Shown: positions 32,654-40,928 of the stretch, piece by piece
Position numbering within the stretch: position 1 is the first letter of the stretch
How the letters are laid out: every line of letters starts with the position of its first letter
Assembly: GCA_900551235.1 (NCBI GenBank)
Contig: URUU01000013.1
Span: 1 to 45,457 of the forward strand
Direction: 5' to 3'
DNA length: 45,457 nt
Source of the DNA: an uncultured Lachnospiraceae bacterium
GTDB taxonomy: Bacteria > Bacillota > Clostridia > Lachnospirales > Lachnospiraceae
The notes under the pieces: model-generated
The model's input: the letters and a program-made list of their open reading frames with translations, nothing else
Told to the model about the DNA's origin: nothing
Database searches by the model: none
Position numbers and translations under genes: made by a program

Positions 32654-33514
32654 TTATACCAGAGCTTTCACATACTCAGCAGCCGCATCCTGCCACTGTG
32701 CAAACTGAAAATCCGCAGTCAGTTTAAACATATAATTTTCCAGAACAGAATACGCCGGACGTACTGCCGGTGTCGGGTATTCTGCCGTCGTGATATAGTT
32801 CACTTTTGTATTTTTCCCTGCAAGACGGAAAATCTCAGACGCAAAATCTGCCCAACTGCAGGAACCCTCGCAGGTACCATGGAACAATCCATAATTTTCT
32901 GTAGGTAAAAGTACGCGGATCGCTTTTGCCAGTTCTGCTGTACTTGTAGGTGTTCCAAACTGGTCTCCTACTACGCTCACCTCATCATGTGTCTCTGCAA
33001 GACGCAGCATCGTCTTGACAAAGTTTTTTCCATCGCCATACAGCCATGCAGTACGGATGATAAAGAAATCTTTTGCAAACTGCTGTACAAACTGCTCTCC
33101 TGCCAGTTTGGTCGCTCCATACATGCCCTGTGGATCCGGCTGATCAAACTCAATGTACGGCTTTTTTGCATTTCCCGCAAAAACATAATCCGTCGAAATA
33201 TGGACCATCTTGGCACCGGTTTCCGTTGCTGCAATACTTAAATTTCTAGGACCGATTGCATTGATGCGATAGGCATTATCCTGATCTGTCTCACATGCAT
33301 CCACCCCTGTGTGTGCCGCACAGTTGATGATCGCATATGGTTTTACTTCCCGTACCAGTTCAAGCACCTGATCTACATTTGTGATATCCAGTTTTACGGC
33401 ACTTTCGCATGCCACATCGGTATTGAAAATCTCATATTCACTGCTGCTTTTATAAATGCGGTTGATCTCGCGTCCAAGCTGTCCATTGCACCCTGTTACC
33501 AATATCTTTTTCAT
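32654..33514 (-). CDS. rfbD: dTDP-4-dehydrorhamnose reductase
   Basis: Last step of dTDP-L-rhamnose synthesis; reduces the 4-keto sugar with NAD(P)H. The 286-residue SDR protein shows ILVTGCNGQLGREI, INCAAHTGVDACE, the catalytic STDYVFAG and YGATKLAGE (Tyr-x3-Lys), and TAWLYG. The start is ATG at 33514 with GGAGG upstream. Genes for RfbA, RfbB and RfbC are not in the window, so rhamnose synthesis depends on genes elsewhere. It implies rhamnose in a surface polymer. It precedes the DUF6077 gene by 14 bases in the same unit. Confidence 0.94.
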   Translation of the reverse strand: MKKILVTGCNGQLGREINRIYKSSSEYEIFNTDVACESAVKLDITNVDQVLELVREVKPYAIINCAAHTGVDACETDQDNAYRINAIGPRNLSIAATETGAKMVHISTDYVFAGNAKKPYIEFDQPDPQGMYGATKLAGEQFVQQFAKDFFIIRTAWLYGDGKNFVKTMLRLAETHDEVSVVGDQFGTPTSTAELAKAIRVLLPTENYGLFHGTCEGSCSWADFASEIFRLAGKNTKVNYITTAEYPTPAVRPAYSVLENYMFKLTADFQFAQWQDAAAEYVKALV

Positions 33515-33533
33515 ACGTCTTTCCTCCAATTAT

Positions 33534-34955
33534 TTACATCTTCGTTGTTTCCGTCATAGTTTCTGTATCTGCCGTCTGTGCTGCTTTTCTTTCAGCTCTT
33601 GTTTTCTTTTTGCAGACACCATTTTTTTCAAATTTCCAGGTTTTACCGCCGATGATCTTCTTTGTATTCTGAAGCCTTGCACCGCTTCGGTCCAGATAAT
33701 AATACTGGTTATTCTCGCACACCCAGCACTTCTTCATCTTCGCGCCGGTCTGTGGATTCAGATAATAATATTTTCCTCTGTATTTGAACCATCCCGTCTT
33801 ACGCACACCGGTCGATTTCTTGAAATAGTAATCTGCCTTTCCGATGCGTACCCAGCCGGTCTGCATACGTCCCTTTGCATCAAAATAGTAAAAATGCTTT
33901 CCAATCTGCTGCATACCTTTCAGTGCAATACCTGTCTGCGGGCTGAAATAGTATTTCCGCTTTTTATAAGTCTGGAAACCTGTTCTCAGTTTTCCGGATT
34001 TTGCCGCATAATACTGTCTGCTTCCCGTTTTTGACCATCCGGTACGCACTTCGCCGCCGCTCTTTACCGAATACAGATCACTTCCGATCCGCAAAAGCCC
34101 CTTAAACGCAGTTCCATCGCTGTTAAAATAATACTTCTTTCCGTTGACCTTTACAAACCCGGATACTTTATAACCATTTTCATCCAGATAATACTTCTTT
34201 CCTGCATCCGTCAGCCATCCGGTTACCTTTTTTCCATTCGCATCCAGATAGCTCCCGTCCTGCTGCCATCCGGCTTTCTTATGCAGTCCGTAATGATTTG
34301 CGATCGCTTTTGCATCTGCAAGTGCCACTGCGCGGATTTTGGCATTGCTTCCGTAATATTTCCTGCAGTCGGAAGGATTGTTGACAAATCCATGTTCGAT
34401 GATCATCGTCGGTATTTTCCACTGCTTTCCATAATATATAATACCCAGGTCTTCGTTTTTTAAGTAACCAAGATTTTTCAATCCGACAGTGGAAAGATTC
34501 TCCACGATGTCTTTTGCCAGTGCACGTGCCTCAACTGCATACGCTGCATTGTTGGAATAAGTAGGTACATAAGCAAGTGCCCCCGATATACTGTCCTGAT
34601 AGTTGCCCGTTGAATTGATATGTAAACTGACCAGTGCGTCTGCACCCAGATTTTTCGCAATCTTTACCCGGTCATAACGATCCATATCCACTTCATTCGT
34701 TGTTCTTGTAAGATAAACACTGATACCGGAATATTTGTCCAGCTCTTCTTTGCAGTATTGTGCCATTTTCAAGGTAATGGTCTCCTCTGCATAGGTAATA
34801 CCATTCCAGGTACGCCGTGCCCCTGCATCATGAGAATCATGTCCCGGATCCAATACAAGTACAACGTTTCCGTCTGCTGCATGTGTAGTAACCCCTGCAC
34901 AGAAAACCATGCCAAACAATAATGCTGCTGTCAGACTTTTCAAAATTTTGCGCAT
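33534..34955 (-). CDS. Secreted N-acetylmuramoyl-L-alanine amidase with cell-wall-binding repeats
   Basis: Secreted peptidoglycan amidase of 473 residues. A signal peptide (about 1-27, ending THAADG) is followed by an Amidase_3 domain (about 28-205). Its zinc and catalytic residues are visible: DPGHDSHDAGA, YAEETITL, SLHINS and IIEHGFVNN. Then come about ten choline/glucan-binding-type repeats of about 20 residues (pattern TGW-x-K-x2-GK-x-YY-x6-G-x2-x-TG), and a Thr/Lys-rich tail. The start at 34955 has AGGAGG upstream; the longer frame runs through the promoter. The repeats probably hold the enzyme on a wall polymer. It is divergent from the L,D-transpeptidase gene, which has the same kind of repeats. 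Confidence 0.95.
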   Translation of the reverse strand: MRKILKSLTAALLFGMVFCAGVTTHAADGNVVLVLDPGHDSHDAGARRTWNGITYAEETITLKMAQYCKEELDKYSGISVYLTRTTNEVDMDRYDRVKIAKNLGADALVSLHINSTGNYQDSISGALAYVPTYSNNAAYAVEARALAKDIVENLSTVGLKNLGYLKNEDLGIIYYGKQWKIPTMIIEHGFVNNPSDCRKYYGSNAKIRAVALADAKAIANHYGLHKKAGWQQDGSYLDANGKKVTGWLTDAGKKYYLDENGYKVSGFVKVNGKKYYFNSDGTAFKGLLRIGSDLYSVKSGGEVRTGWSKTGSRQYYAAKSGKLRTGFQTYKKRKYYFSPQTGIALKGMQQIGKHFYYFDAKGRMQTGWVRIGKADYYFKKSTGVRKTGWFKYRGKYYYLNPQTGAKMKKCWVCENNQYYYLDRSGARLQNTKKIIGGKTWKFEKNGVCKKKTRAERKAAQTADTETMTETTKM

Positions 34956-35020
34956 CTTTTTTCCTCCTGCTGCTCTTTGCGTCTTGCTTTTGCCATATGC
35001 CACAGTATAAGTTACCTTAC

Positions 35021-35049
35021 ATAGTACTCTAAAAAAATACAACTGTCAA
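35021..35049 (-). promoter_or_regulatory. Promoter of the amidase gene, with a small dyad at the start site
   Basis: Minus strand TTGACA (35044-35049), 17 bp, TACTAT (35021-35026). The plus-strand motif ATAGTACTCTAA lies over the -10 and nearly repeats the operator-like palindrome of the divergent gene. TAAGTTACCTTA (35008-35019) is a second dyad at the expected start. Confidence 0.8.
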
Positions 35050-35106
35050 TCCTTTAACACTCCGTTAATATTTCTTAAATTTTATTTAATTTTTTATTTG
35101 ATATCG

Positions 35107-35137
35107 TTGCATTTACTGTGCTTTTATAGTACTATAA
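35107..35137 (+). promoter_or_regulatory. Promoter of the L,D-transpeptidase gene with a 14-bp palindrome over the -10
   Basis: TTGCAT (35107-35112), 17 bp, TACTAT (35130-35135). The perfect palindrome TTATAGTACTATAA covers 35124-35137, a likely repressor or activator site. Confidence 0.7.
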
Positions 35138-35189
35138 GAATGATATGACAAAACAACTTTATTGTTTTACATACAGATTGGAGGAGTAT

Positions 35190-36860
35190 ATGCATTTCAA
35201 AAAAATATTATCTGTAACTGTATTAGCTGCCAGCCTGATGTTTACCATACCTGCTGTCGTTCATGCAGATGAACCTGCCGGTTCTACGGAGCAGACGGTC
35301 GTCGGATGGGGTTCTGATGCCATCGGCAGTTTCTATACCACTTCAGATGGAACAAAGGCTACCGGATTTTTCAACATCAACGGCAGCATCTACTATTTTG
35401 GTTCTGATGGATATCTGTTCAGACCGGCATCCCAGGGTGTCATGAACATTTCGAAAAACCTTTACTATTTTTCTGCCGACGGCACTATAAGAACCGGTCT
35501 GTTCTCGGTAAAAACAGCCAGGCGCACGATCTGGTACTATGCCGGCTCCAACTATCAGCTTTTTACAAATAAAACCCTTTCCATGAACGGTAACGTTTAC
35601 TGTTTTGGTGAAAATGGCCAGTCTCTTGAAAAAGGTCTGCACAAGCTGAACGGGAAAAAGTACCTGACCGATAATGCCGGAATCGCCAAAACCGGCCGCC
35701 AGAAGTACAACGGAAAAGTTTATTTCTTCGGCAGCGACGGTGCTATGATCGTCGGAAAGGTAACTTATAACGGAAAACTTTATTTCACTAAAAAGAACGG
35801 TGTTCTTGCAAAAAAAGGCTGGGTTACCTCCGGAAATAAAACCTACTATGTAAACAGTGACGGTACGCTCTGGACCGGCTGGAAAAAATACAAGAAAAAA
35901 TGGTATTATCTGAACAAAAAAACCGGGGCACGTTACACCAACAAATGGATCAGCAAAAACGGCAAAAAATGTCGTCTCGGCAGTGATGGTTCCCTGCAGA
36001 CCGGATGGTTCAAGGTTAACGGCAAAAAATATTACGGTACACTGTCCGGAAATGACATCGGGGCACGTTATACCGGAGTTCGTCAGCTCAAAAATAAAAT
36101 CTATGTTTTTGGCTCTGACGGAGCACTTGGCAATGGCTGGACTGTTTATGGAAGCCGTAAGTATTTTGCCAATTCCAAAGGGGAAATCACACGTGGCTGG
36201 AAAAAGATCGGCAGGAAAACGTATTTCTTTAATGACTACGGTGCCATGCATACCGGCTGGCTGTGTTACAATGGAAAATACTATTACCTGAACCCTTCCA
36301 ACGGTGCAATGGTAACCGGCACCAAAAACATCAACGGAACTACTTATACCTTCTCCGGAAGCGGTATTTCCAACCGTGACCTGGACGGAAGCTGGACCGT
36401 AAAAGTCAACCGTCAGCAGAACGTTGTTACCGTATACAAAGGTGGTATCCCGGTACGTGCCATGATCTGTTCTACCGGTGTTGACAACGCAACGCCGACC
36501 GGTACTTTTTCCATCATGGATAAACTTTACACTCATACACTGAATGGTCCGACATACGGATATTACTGTTCCCACATTACAAGTGATATCCTGTTCCACT
36601 CTATTCCGCAGCCGGAACGGGGAAGAAAGAATCTTCCGGCTTACAAATATAACATGCTCGGCAACCAGGCTTCCGAGGGTTGTATCCGACTCAGTATGAG
36701 TGATGCATACTGGCTGTACAACAACGTGCCAACCGGTTCTACCGTTGTGGTATACGATTCTCCAAACCCTGGACCTCTTGGTAAACCAAAAGGAATCAAG
36801 ATTCCAACTTCTCAGAACTATGATCCGACCGATCCTCTTTATTTCAATACCGGTAAATAG
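35190..36860 (+). CDS. Secreted L,D-transpeptidase (YkuD) with N-terminal cell-wall-binding repeats
   Basis: A 556-residue secreted wall enzyme that forms 3-3 peptidoglycan cross-links or attaches proteins. A signal peptide (about 1-27, VVHADEP) is followed by some 15 glucan/choline-binding-type repeats (about 35-395, e.g. GKVYFFGSDGAM, KTYYVNSDGTLWTGW). The YkuD domain (about 400-540) has VKVNRQQNVVTVYKGG, ILFHSIP with the conserved His, and the catalytic SEGCIRLS. The order, repeats before the catalytic domain, is the reverse of the divergent amidase. The start is ATG at 35190 behind GGAGGAG; an earlier in-frame ATG at 35145 has no ribosome site. It ends at a strong terminator. Confidence 0.95.
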   Translation: MHFKKILSVTVLAASLMFTIPAVVHADEPAGSTEQTVVGWGSDAIGSFYTTSDGTKATGFFNINGSIYYFGSDGYLFRPASQGVMNISKNLYYFSADGTIRTGLFSVKTARRTIWYYAGSNYQLFTNKTLSMNGNVYCFGENGQSLEKGLHKLNGKKYLTDNAGIAKTGRQKYNGKVYFFGSDGAMIVGKVTYNGKLYFTKKNGVLAKKGWVTSGNKTYYVNSDGTLWTGWKKYKKKWYYLNKKTGARYTNKWISKNGKKCRLGSDGSLQTGWFKVNGKKYYGTLSGNDIGARYTGVRQLKNKIYVFGSDGALGNGWTVYGSRKYFANSKGEITRGWKKIGRKTYFFNDYGAMHTGWLCYNGKYYYLNPSNGAMVTGTKNINGTTYTFSGSGISNRDLDGSWTVKVNRQQNVVTVYKGGIPVRAMICSTGVDNATPTGTFSIMDKLYTHTLNGPTYGYYCSHITSDILFHSIPQPERGRKNLPAYKYNMLGNQASEGCIRLSMSDAYWLYNNVPTGSTVVVYDSPNPGPLGKPKGIKIPTSQNYDPTDPLYFNTGK

Positions 36861-36861
36861 T

Positions 36862-36901
36862 GCAGCAAAAAAGCAGGTTTTTATACCTGCTTTTTTGCTG
36901 C
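36862..36901 (+). terminator. Bidirectional terminator after the L,D-transpeptidase and HPr genes
   Basis: A perfect 16-bp stem, GCAGCAAAAAAGCAGG with CCTGCTTTTTTGCTGC, and a short AT-rich loop. T6 runs lie inside the stem on both strands. It closes two convergent units. The 76 bases that follow, up to the HPr stop, show nothing else. Confidence 0.85.
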
Positions 36902-36977
36902 GCCGGAGTCAATGCTCCAGGTTACTGCTCTTATTATTTTACAGTCACGTTTACTTTCCCGGCATCCTGCTGCTGTC

Positions 36978-37247
36978 TCACGCTTCTTCACCAAGACCTT
37001 CTTCCACAGCTTTTACCATAGTAGCCAGTGCCTGCTCTTCGTCTTCCCCTTCACATAAAAATGTGATCTCATCTCCTTCTTTTACGCAGGCTCCTAACAC
37101 ACTAAGTACACTCTTTGCATTTACAGTTGCTTCCCGAAATGTAAATCTCACGCGGCACTTAAACTGCAACGCTGTGCTGCACAACACTCCTGCTGGTCTT
37201 AGATGCAATCCGGAAGGGTTTTTCACTTTTACTTTCTGACTTACCAT
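36978..37247 (-). CDS. HPr family phosphocarrier protein
   Basis: Small PTS-type phosphocarrier of 89 residues. Visible are the phospho-His loop NPSGLHLRPAG (His15) and the region of the regulatory serine, NAKSVLSVLGA (Ser46-like), both conserved, so it could act as HPr rather than as a His-less Crh. It is the last gene of the operon with cdaA and cdaR, 47 bases after cdaR. That is an unusual place, because HPr genes more often stand with ptsI. AGGAGG precedes the ATG. Whether it is the main HPr of the cell cannot be told. Confidence 0.92.
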   Translation of the reverse strand: MVSQKVKVKNPSGLHLRPAGVLCSTALQFKCRVRFTFREATVNAKSVLSVLGACVKEGDEITFLCEGEDEEQALATMVKAVEEGLGEEA

Positions 37248-37294
37248 ATTTTCCTCCTGTCGCCGCTTCTGCGGCCTTTCTGCTGATTTTCCTG

Positions 37295-38656
37295 TTATTC
37301 TTCCTCATCTGCCGCTATTACGGTATTGCTTCCTGTTGTCAGTTGTTTTCTCGTAAGATTGACTACAATCTTGACTTCTGACGTCAGTTCATATCCTTCC
37401 GGCAGGGTAATATCAACCGGAACTTCATGTCGTCCTGCTTTCTGATAAGATGTCAGGTCAAGAACTGCCTTGATATCACTCTGGCTGATATCGGAAAGCG
37501 AAGATGCATCTACCGCTGCAACTTCAACCCTAATCTTATCTGCTGGCGTTAGTACCATATCCAGATCTGTCGGTCTTCCTTTTATGGTAATTCCCGACAG
37601 CGGAATATCAATTTTCTTTGTTCCCATCTTTTCCATGATAACACGAACAGACAACGTAGATGCCGTACCACTTTTCAGTTTCAGTTTATCTTTGTAATTT
37701 TCTTTCAGATAATCTGCAAGATTGATATTATCTGACGTAAAACTTTCTGAAATTCCATCAACCGATATCATCTCTGCCAGCGAAAGTTCCCCGTTTAACT
37801 CCTGAAGTGTTTCCTCATCTCCTGCAACACTGATCATCTCCGGTGTGACTTTTACTTCTGATACCCGGTATCCTGGTGCCGCTGTTCCATAGGTCCCTAC
37901 CTTTACTTTTACATTCTGCTGAACTTTCCATAATTTGATCCTGGCATTCAATATGCCGTCTTTGATCAGGTTTCCGCTGCTTGTCGTAAAAACCAGTTTA
38001 TCCATCTGACTCTGTGTAAAATCGGTTCCATTTTTATCTGTCACAACAAGATTCCCTTTTACTGTTTTGTCAGCAGAAAGACCGTTTACACTTACCGACA
38101 TGCTGACTTTATGGATAATATTTACCAGTGATTCTGCACCGGCAATGTTGATCGTATCGCCTTCTGGGATCGTGGTCGTACCTACGTCATACCCTTCCTG
38201 CGGATCACCGGTTGTGGCCACTTCCACACCAAAAGATTCCTGAACAACGTTTTCTATCTTTATCTTCATAGATGCCGGCTCACATTCCCAGTTTGCCTTT
38301 GTGATCGCACTGTTTGTACATTCCAGCGTATAAGGGACTGCATTGCCAAGTGTGACATTACGCATATCTGCAACCACTTTAAAGTCTTTGGACTGCAAAC
38401 GGTTCAGAACCGATTCTCTGGCTTTAATCCAGACTTTTACTTTATCGGTATCCTCCTGAACACTGAATGTTTTATCTACTCCGAAACAATCACTATTGCG
38501 AATTTCCACTTTCACATCCGAAAAGGACTGCGTCTTTTCCGGATCGTCTACATTCACTACAAAAACCCAGATTACACAGGCAACCAGCACAGCCAGTATT
38601 TTCAATCCCATATTACTGGTCAGTATGTCTTTCACTCTGGTCGATAGTCTCTTCAT
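37295..38656 (-). CDS. cdaR: CdaR, YbbR-domain regulator of the diadenylate cyclase
   Basis: A 453-residue membrane-anchored extracytoplasmic protein. One N-terminal transmembrane helix (about 16-36) is followed by four YbbR-type repeats of about 80-90 residues (e.g. VKVEIRNSDCFG, GVEVATTGDPQEGY, VKVGTYGTAAPGY, IDIPLSGITIKG). In other Firmicutes CdaR binds CdaA and modulates c-di-AMP synthesis. The C-terminus ends in an acidic tail. The gene overlaps the 3' end of cdaA by 44 bases, so translation is probably coupled. glmM, often next, is not here. Confidence 0.93.
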   Translation of the reverse strand: MKRLSTRVKDILTSNMGLKILAVLVACVIWVFVVNVDDPEKTQSFSDVKVEIRNSDCFGVDKTFSVQEDTDKVKVWIKARESVLNRLQSKDFKVVADMRNVTLGNAVPYTLECTNSAITKANWECEPASMKIKIENVVQESFGVEVATTGDPQEGYDVGTTTIPEGDTINIAGAESLVNIIHKVSMSVSVNGLSADKTVKGNLVVTDKNGTDFTQSQMDKLVFTTSSGNLIKDGILNARIKLWKVQQNVKVKVGTYGTAAPGYRVSEVKVTPEMISVAGDEETLQELNGELSLAEMISVDGISESFTSDNINLADYLKENYKDKLKLKSGTASTLSVRVIMEKMGTKKIDIPLSGITIKGRPTDLDMVLTPADKIRVEVAAVDASSLSDISQSDIKAVLDLTSYQKAGRHEVPVDITLPEGYELTSEVKIVVNLTRKQLTTGSNTVIAADEEE

Positions 38657-39515
38657 TCCCGCCTTTTCCTTTCCAGAATCTAAATTTCTTTGTACTTGTA
38701 TTTTTATCCTGAAGAATCACAAGCTGTTCCCTTAACTCTTCCGGTGTTACCCCACGCATAAGCGTCCCTTTCTGCGCAATGGAAACTTTTCCGGTCTCTT
38801 CTGATACGATGATCGTCAGCGAATCCGTCACTTCACTGATACCTACACCGGCTCTGTGTCTCGTTCCAAGCTCTTTACTCAGTTCCATATTGTCTGAGAG
38901 CGGCAGGTAACAGGTCGCTGAAATAATACGATTGCCCCTCACAATGATCGCTCCATCGTGAAGCGGTGTATTATGTTCAAAAATATTCAGCAGCAACTGA
39001 CTTGTCACCAGGGAATCCAATTCGATCCCGGTACGGATATATTCCGTAAGTCTGGTATTTTTTTCGATGACGATCAGCGCTCCTGTTTTTGCTTTTCCCA
39101 TTTCAAAAGAACCCTTGATCAGCTCATTTACCGTTTTGTCACTGAACCGTTCATCTAAATCCCGTTCCATATCAAACGGAATCAGCGAAGATAAAAACTT
39201 TTTCTCACCGAGCTGCTCCAGCGCACGCCGCAGCTCCGGCTGAAAAATAACTGCTACTGCCACCAGGATTGCATTGATCCCTCTGCTGAACAGAAACAGG
39301 ATGGAATCCAGATGCAGGATGGTCGCCATAAAAATAAAGACCACCATCACAAGGATACCTTTCATCAGCGTCCACGCTCTTGTATTGCGTATCCAGCGCA
39401 TAATATAATAAACTACAAATGACAAGATAATAATTTCCAGCACATCGGAATAATTAAAGGTAAGGCTTGACAGATAACTATGAATGAATTGTTTCATGCT
39501 CGTCACGATACTCAC
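38613..39515 (-). CDS. cdaA: Diadenylate cyclase CdaA (DisA_N domain)
   Basis: Membrane enzyme that makes cyclic di-AMP from two ATP. About 300 residues: three transmembrane helices (about 15-33, 43-60 and 67-85) and the DAC domain with the catalytic LHDGAIIVRG and GTRHRAGVG motifs. The start is uncertain. GTG at 39515, GTG at 39506 and ATG at 39497 all lie just after AAAGGAAAGGAC; 39515 is given here. The frame overlaps the previous gene by 38 bases. It lies in the operon membrane protein–membrane protein–cdaA–cdaR–HPr. Confidence 0.94.
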   Translation of the reverse strand: MSIVTSMKQFIHSYLSSLTFNYSDVLEIIILSFVVYYIMRWIRNTRAWTLMKGILVMVVFIFMATILHLDSILFLFSRGINAILVAVAVIFQPELRRALEQLGEKKFLSSLIPFDMERDLDERFSDKTVNELIKGSFEMGKAKTGALIVIEKNTRLTEYIRTGIELDSLVTSQLLLNIFEHNTPLHDGAIIVRGNRIISATCYLPLSDNMELSKELGTRHRAGVGISEVTDSLTIIVSEETGKVSIAQKGTLMRGVTPEELREQLVILQDKNTSTKKFRFWKGKGGNEETIDQSERHTDQ

Positions 39516-40452
39516 GTCCTTTCCTTTCTGTTCTTTCCATATCTTCCTTTTGATGCTTTTTCGGCACTGCCTGAACATAATAATAATAATTTTTATCTTC
39601 GAACTGCAGCTTTTCGATATGACGGTAATCCAATGCAAAAAAGAGTTCTTCCAGCAGAATGGAAATCGGCACACACAGAACCGTTCCGGCTAAAATCCAC
39701 AGAATCCCAATCTCCAGTTTCAGCATCAGACAGCCCGCAACCATCAGCACCAGATAGATCAGTGTACCACATGCGATCGCAACTTTCCACGCATACTTCA
39801 TAGCCATTTTTCTCACAAAGAATACCGTTGTAAATACCGCCAGCAATACAATGAGCATCAGTATCATCTCCTGCTCCTGCAAAATGGCTCTCTGCAGGTT
39901 CTGCATTTGTGAAACCAAAGTTTCTTCCGTGTTCTGATGCGCCATGGCAAGCTGCACCTCCGCCTGCCCTGTATCTGCCACCACCGATATCACATAATAA
40001 AAGATTGTTCCGACCGCAATACCGGCTGCAGACAGTGGACTTCCCATCAATCCAAACCCTACCGGAACAATACACGGCATGTGGAAAAAAAGTCCTGTCA
40101 TGGTGAGCAGCAATGCCCATGCTTCCCCTCGGGCAAATGTCAGATAAAGCAGAAGCAGCAGGATCAGGATCCCGCCGCCAACTGCAAGTGTCAGGATCGA
40201 TGTCGCTGCAAACTGTGCCAGTGCCATCAGTGCTGTCAGCAATACCATCGCATTTGGCGGCAATACAGCACAGATCAGAGCCAGGATCAGTTCTGTAAAA
40301 ATATTTCCAAACGGACTGCTCTTTCCGATTCTTCCATTAATCTGAAGAAACAGCACAAAAGCAATCAAAAACCTGGCTGCTGCCTCCATATAAGTTCCAT
40401 ATTCCCTGTAATAAGTTTCTAAAATCTGTTTCAGTTTATAAAATCCGCTCAC
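39478..40452 (-). CDS. Polytopic membrane protein of unknown function upstream of cdaA
   Basis: A 324-residue protein with about eight or nine hydrophobic helices, a glycine-rich segment (TLAVGGGILILLLLLYLTFA), and a basic, charged C-terminal tail. No transporter or enzyme motif is recognisable. The start is GTG at 40452 with AGGAGG five bases upstream, overlapping the previous stop by four bases (GTGA). Its 3' end overlaps cdaA. The tight coupling suggests a partner role with CdaA at the membrane, which is an inference from position only. Confidence 0.8.
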   Translation of the reverse strand: MSGFYKLKQILETYYREYGTYMEAAARFLIAFVLFLQINGRIGKSSPFGNIFTELILALICAVLPPNAMVLLTALMALAQFAATSILTLAVGGGILILLLLLYLTFARGEAWALLLTMTGLFFHMPCIVPVGFGLMGSPLSAAGIAVGTIFYYVISVVADTGQAEVQLAMAHQNTEETLVSQMQNLQRAILQEQEMILMLIVLLAVFTTVFFVRKMAMKYAWKVAIACGTLIYLVLMVAGCLMLKLEIGILWILAGTVLCVPISILLEELFFALDYRHIEKLQFEDKNYYYYVQAVPKKHQKEDMERTERKGREYRDEHETIHS

Positions 40453-40871
40453 TTTTTCCTCCTGATATCCGTCACTTCCATTATTTCTATATCTTCTTCC
40501 CCTTCCAGTCTCTCCAGCAATACCTGATAATGCCGAAGCAGCTCCTGACCGTAGAAATAACGCCGCATTGCCATTATATACGTAATCACCATAGTAAGTG
40601 ACAGAAACAGAAAATAGAATATCAAAAATCCTGTCACCATTCCTCTGATCTGCATGGTATTCAGTCTTGCAATAACCATATCAAGATGATAACCGGCCCA
40701 CAGCATCACACCGATCGCATACGCAATGGTGACACGCAGGGCATTTTTAAACAGTTCGATCCATATGTAATCACTGCGATAATATTCTTTTGCTTTTCGC
40801 AGCTCCTCCCCATGATGTTTTTCATACATCGCTGTCCTGGACATTGTCCTAATTTTTTTCTGATTTAGCAT
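40449..40871 (-). CDS. Small two-helix membrane protein, first gene of the cdaA operon
   Basis: A 140-residue protein, function unknown. It has a basic N-terminus (about 1-35), two transmembrane helices (about 42-62 and 80-102), and an acidic C-terminal end (LERLEGEEDIEIMEV). AAAGGGG precedes the ATG at 40871, and a good promoter is at 40891-40919. The stop overlaps the next start by four bases. No family recognised. Confidence 0.78.
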   Translation of the reverse strand: MLNQKKIRTMSRTAMYEKHHGEELRKAKEYYRSDYIWIELFKNALRVTIAYAIGVMLWAGYHLDMVIARLNTMQIRGMVTGFLIFYFLFLSLTMVITYIMAMRRYFYGQELLRHYQVLLERLEGEEDIEIMEVTDIRRKK

Positions 40872-40890
40872 AGTAACCCCTTTTTCTTCC

Positions 40891-40919
40891 AGTATAGCAT
40901 AAAATTCCTCTGATGAAAA
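40891..40919 (-). promoter_or_regulatory. Promoter of the cdaA operon
   Basis: Minus strand TTTTCA (40914-40919), 17 bp, TATACT (40891-40896), with TG one base before the -10. The start would lie about 12-15 bases before the AAAGGGG site. Confidence 0.7.
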
Positions 40920-40928
40920 GTCTGTCCC

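Noticed and set aside
35343..36599. A 418-codon open frame antisense to the L,D-transpeptidase gene
   Set aside because: The regular codon pattern of the binding repeats keeps the opposite strand open. There is no ribosome site and the product has no domain logic. The plus-strand gene is certain.
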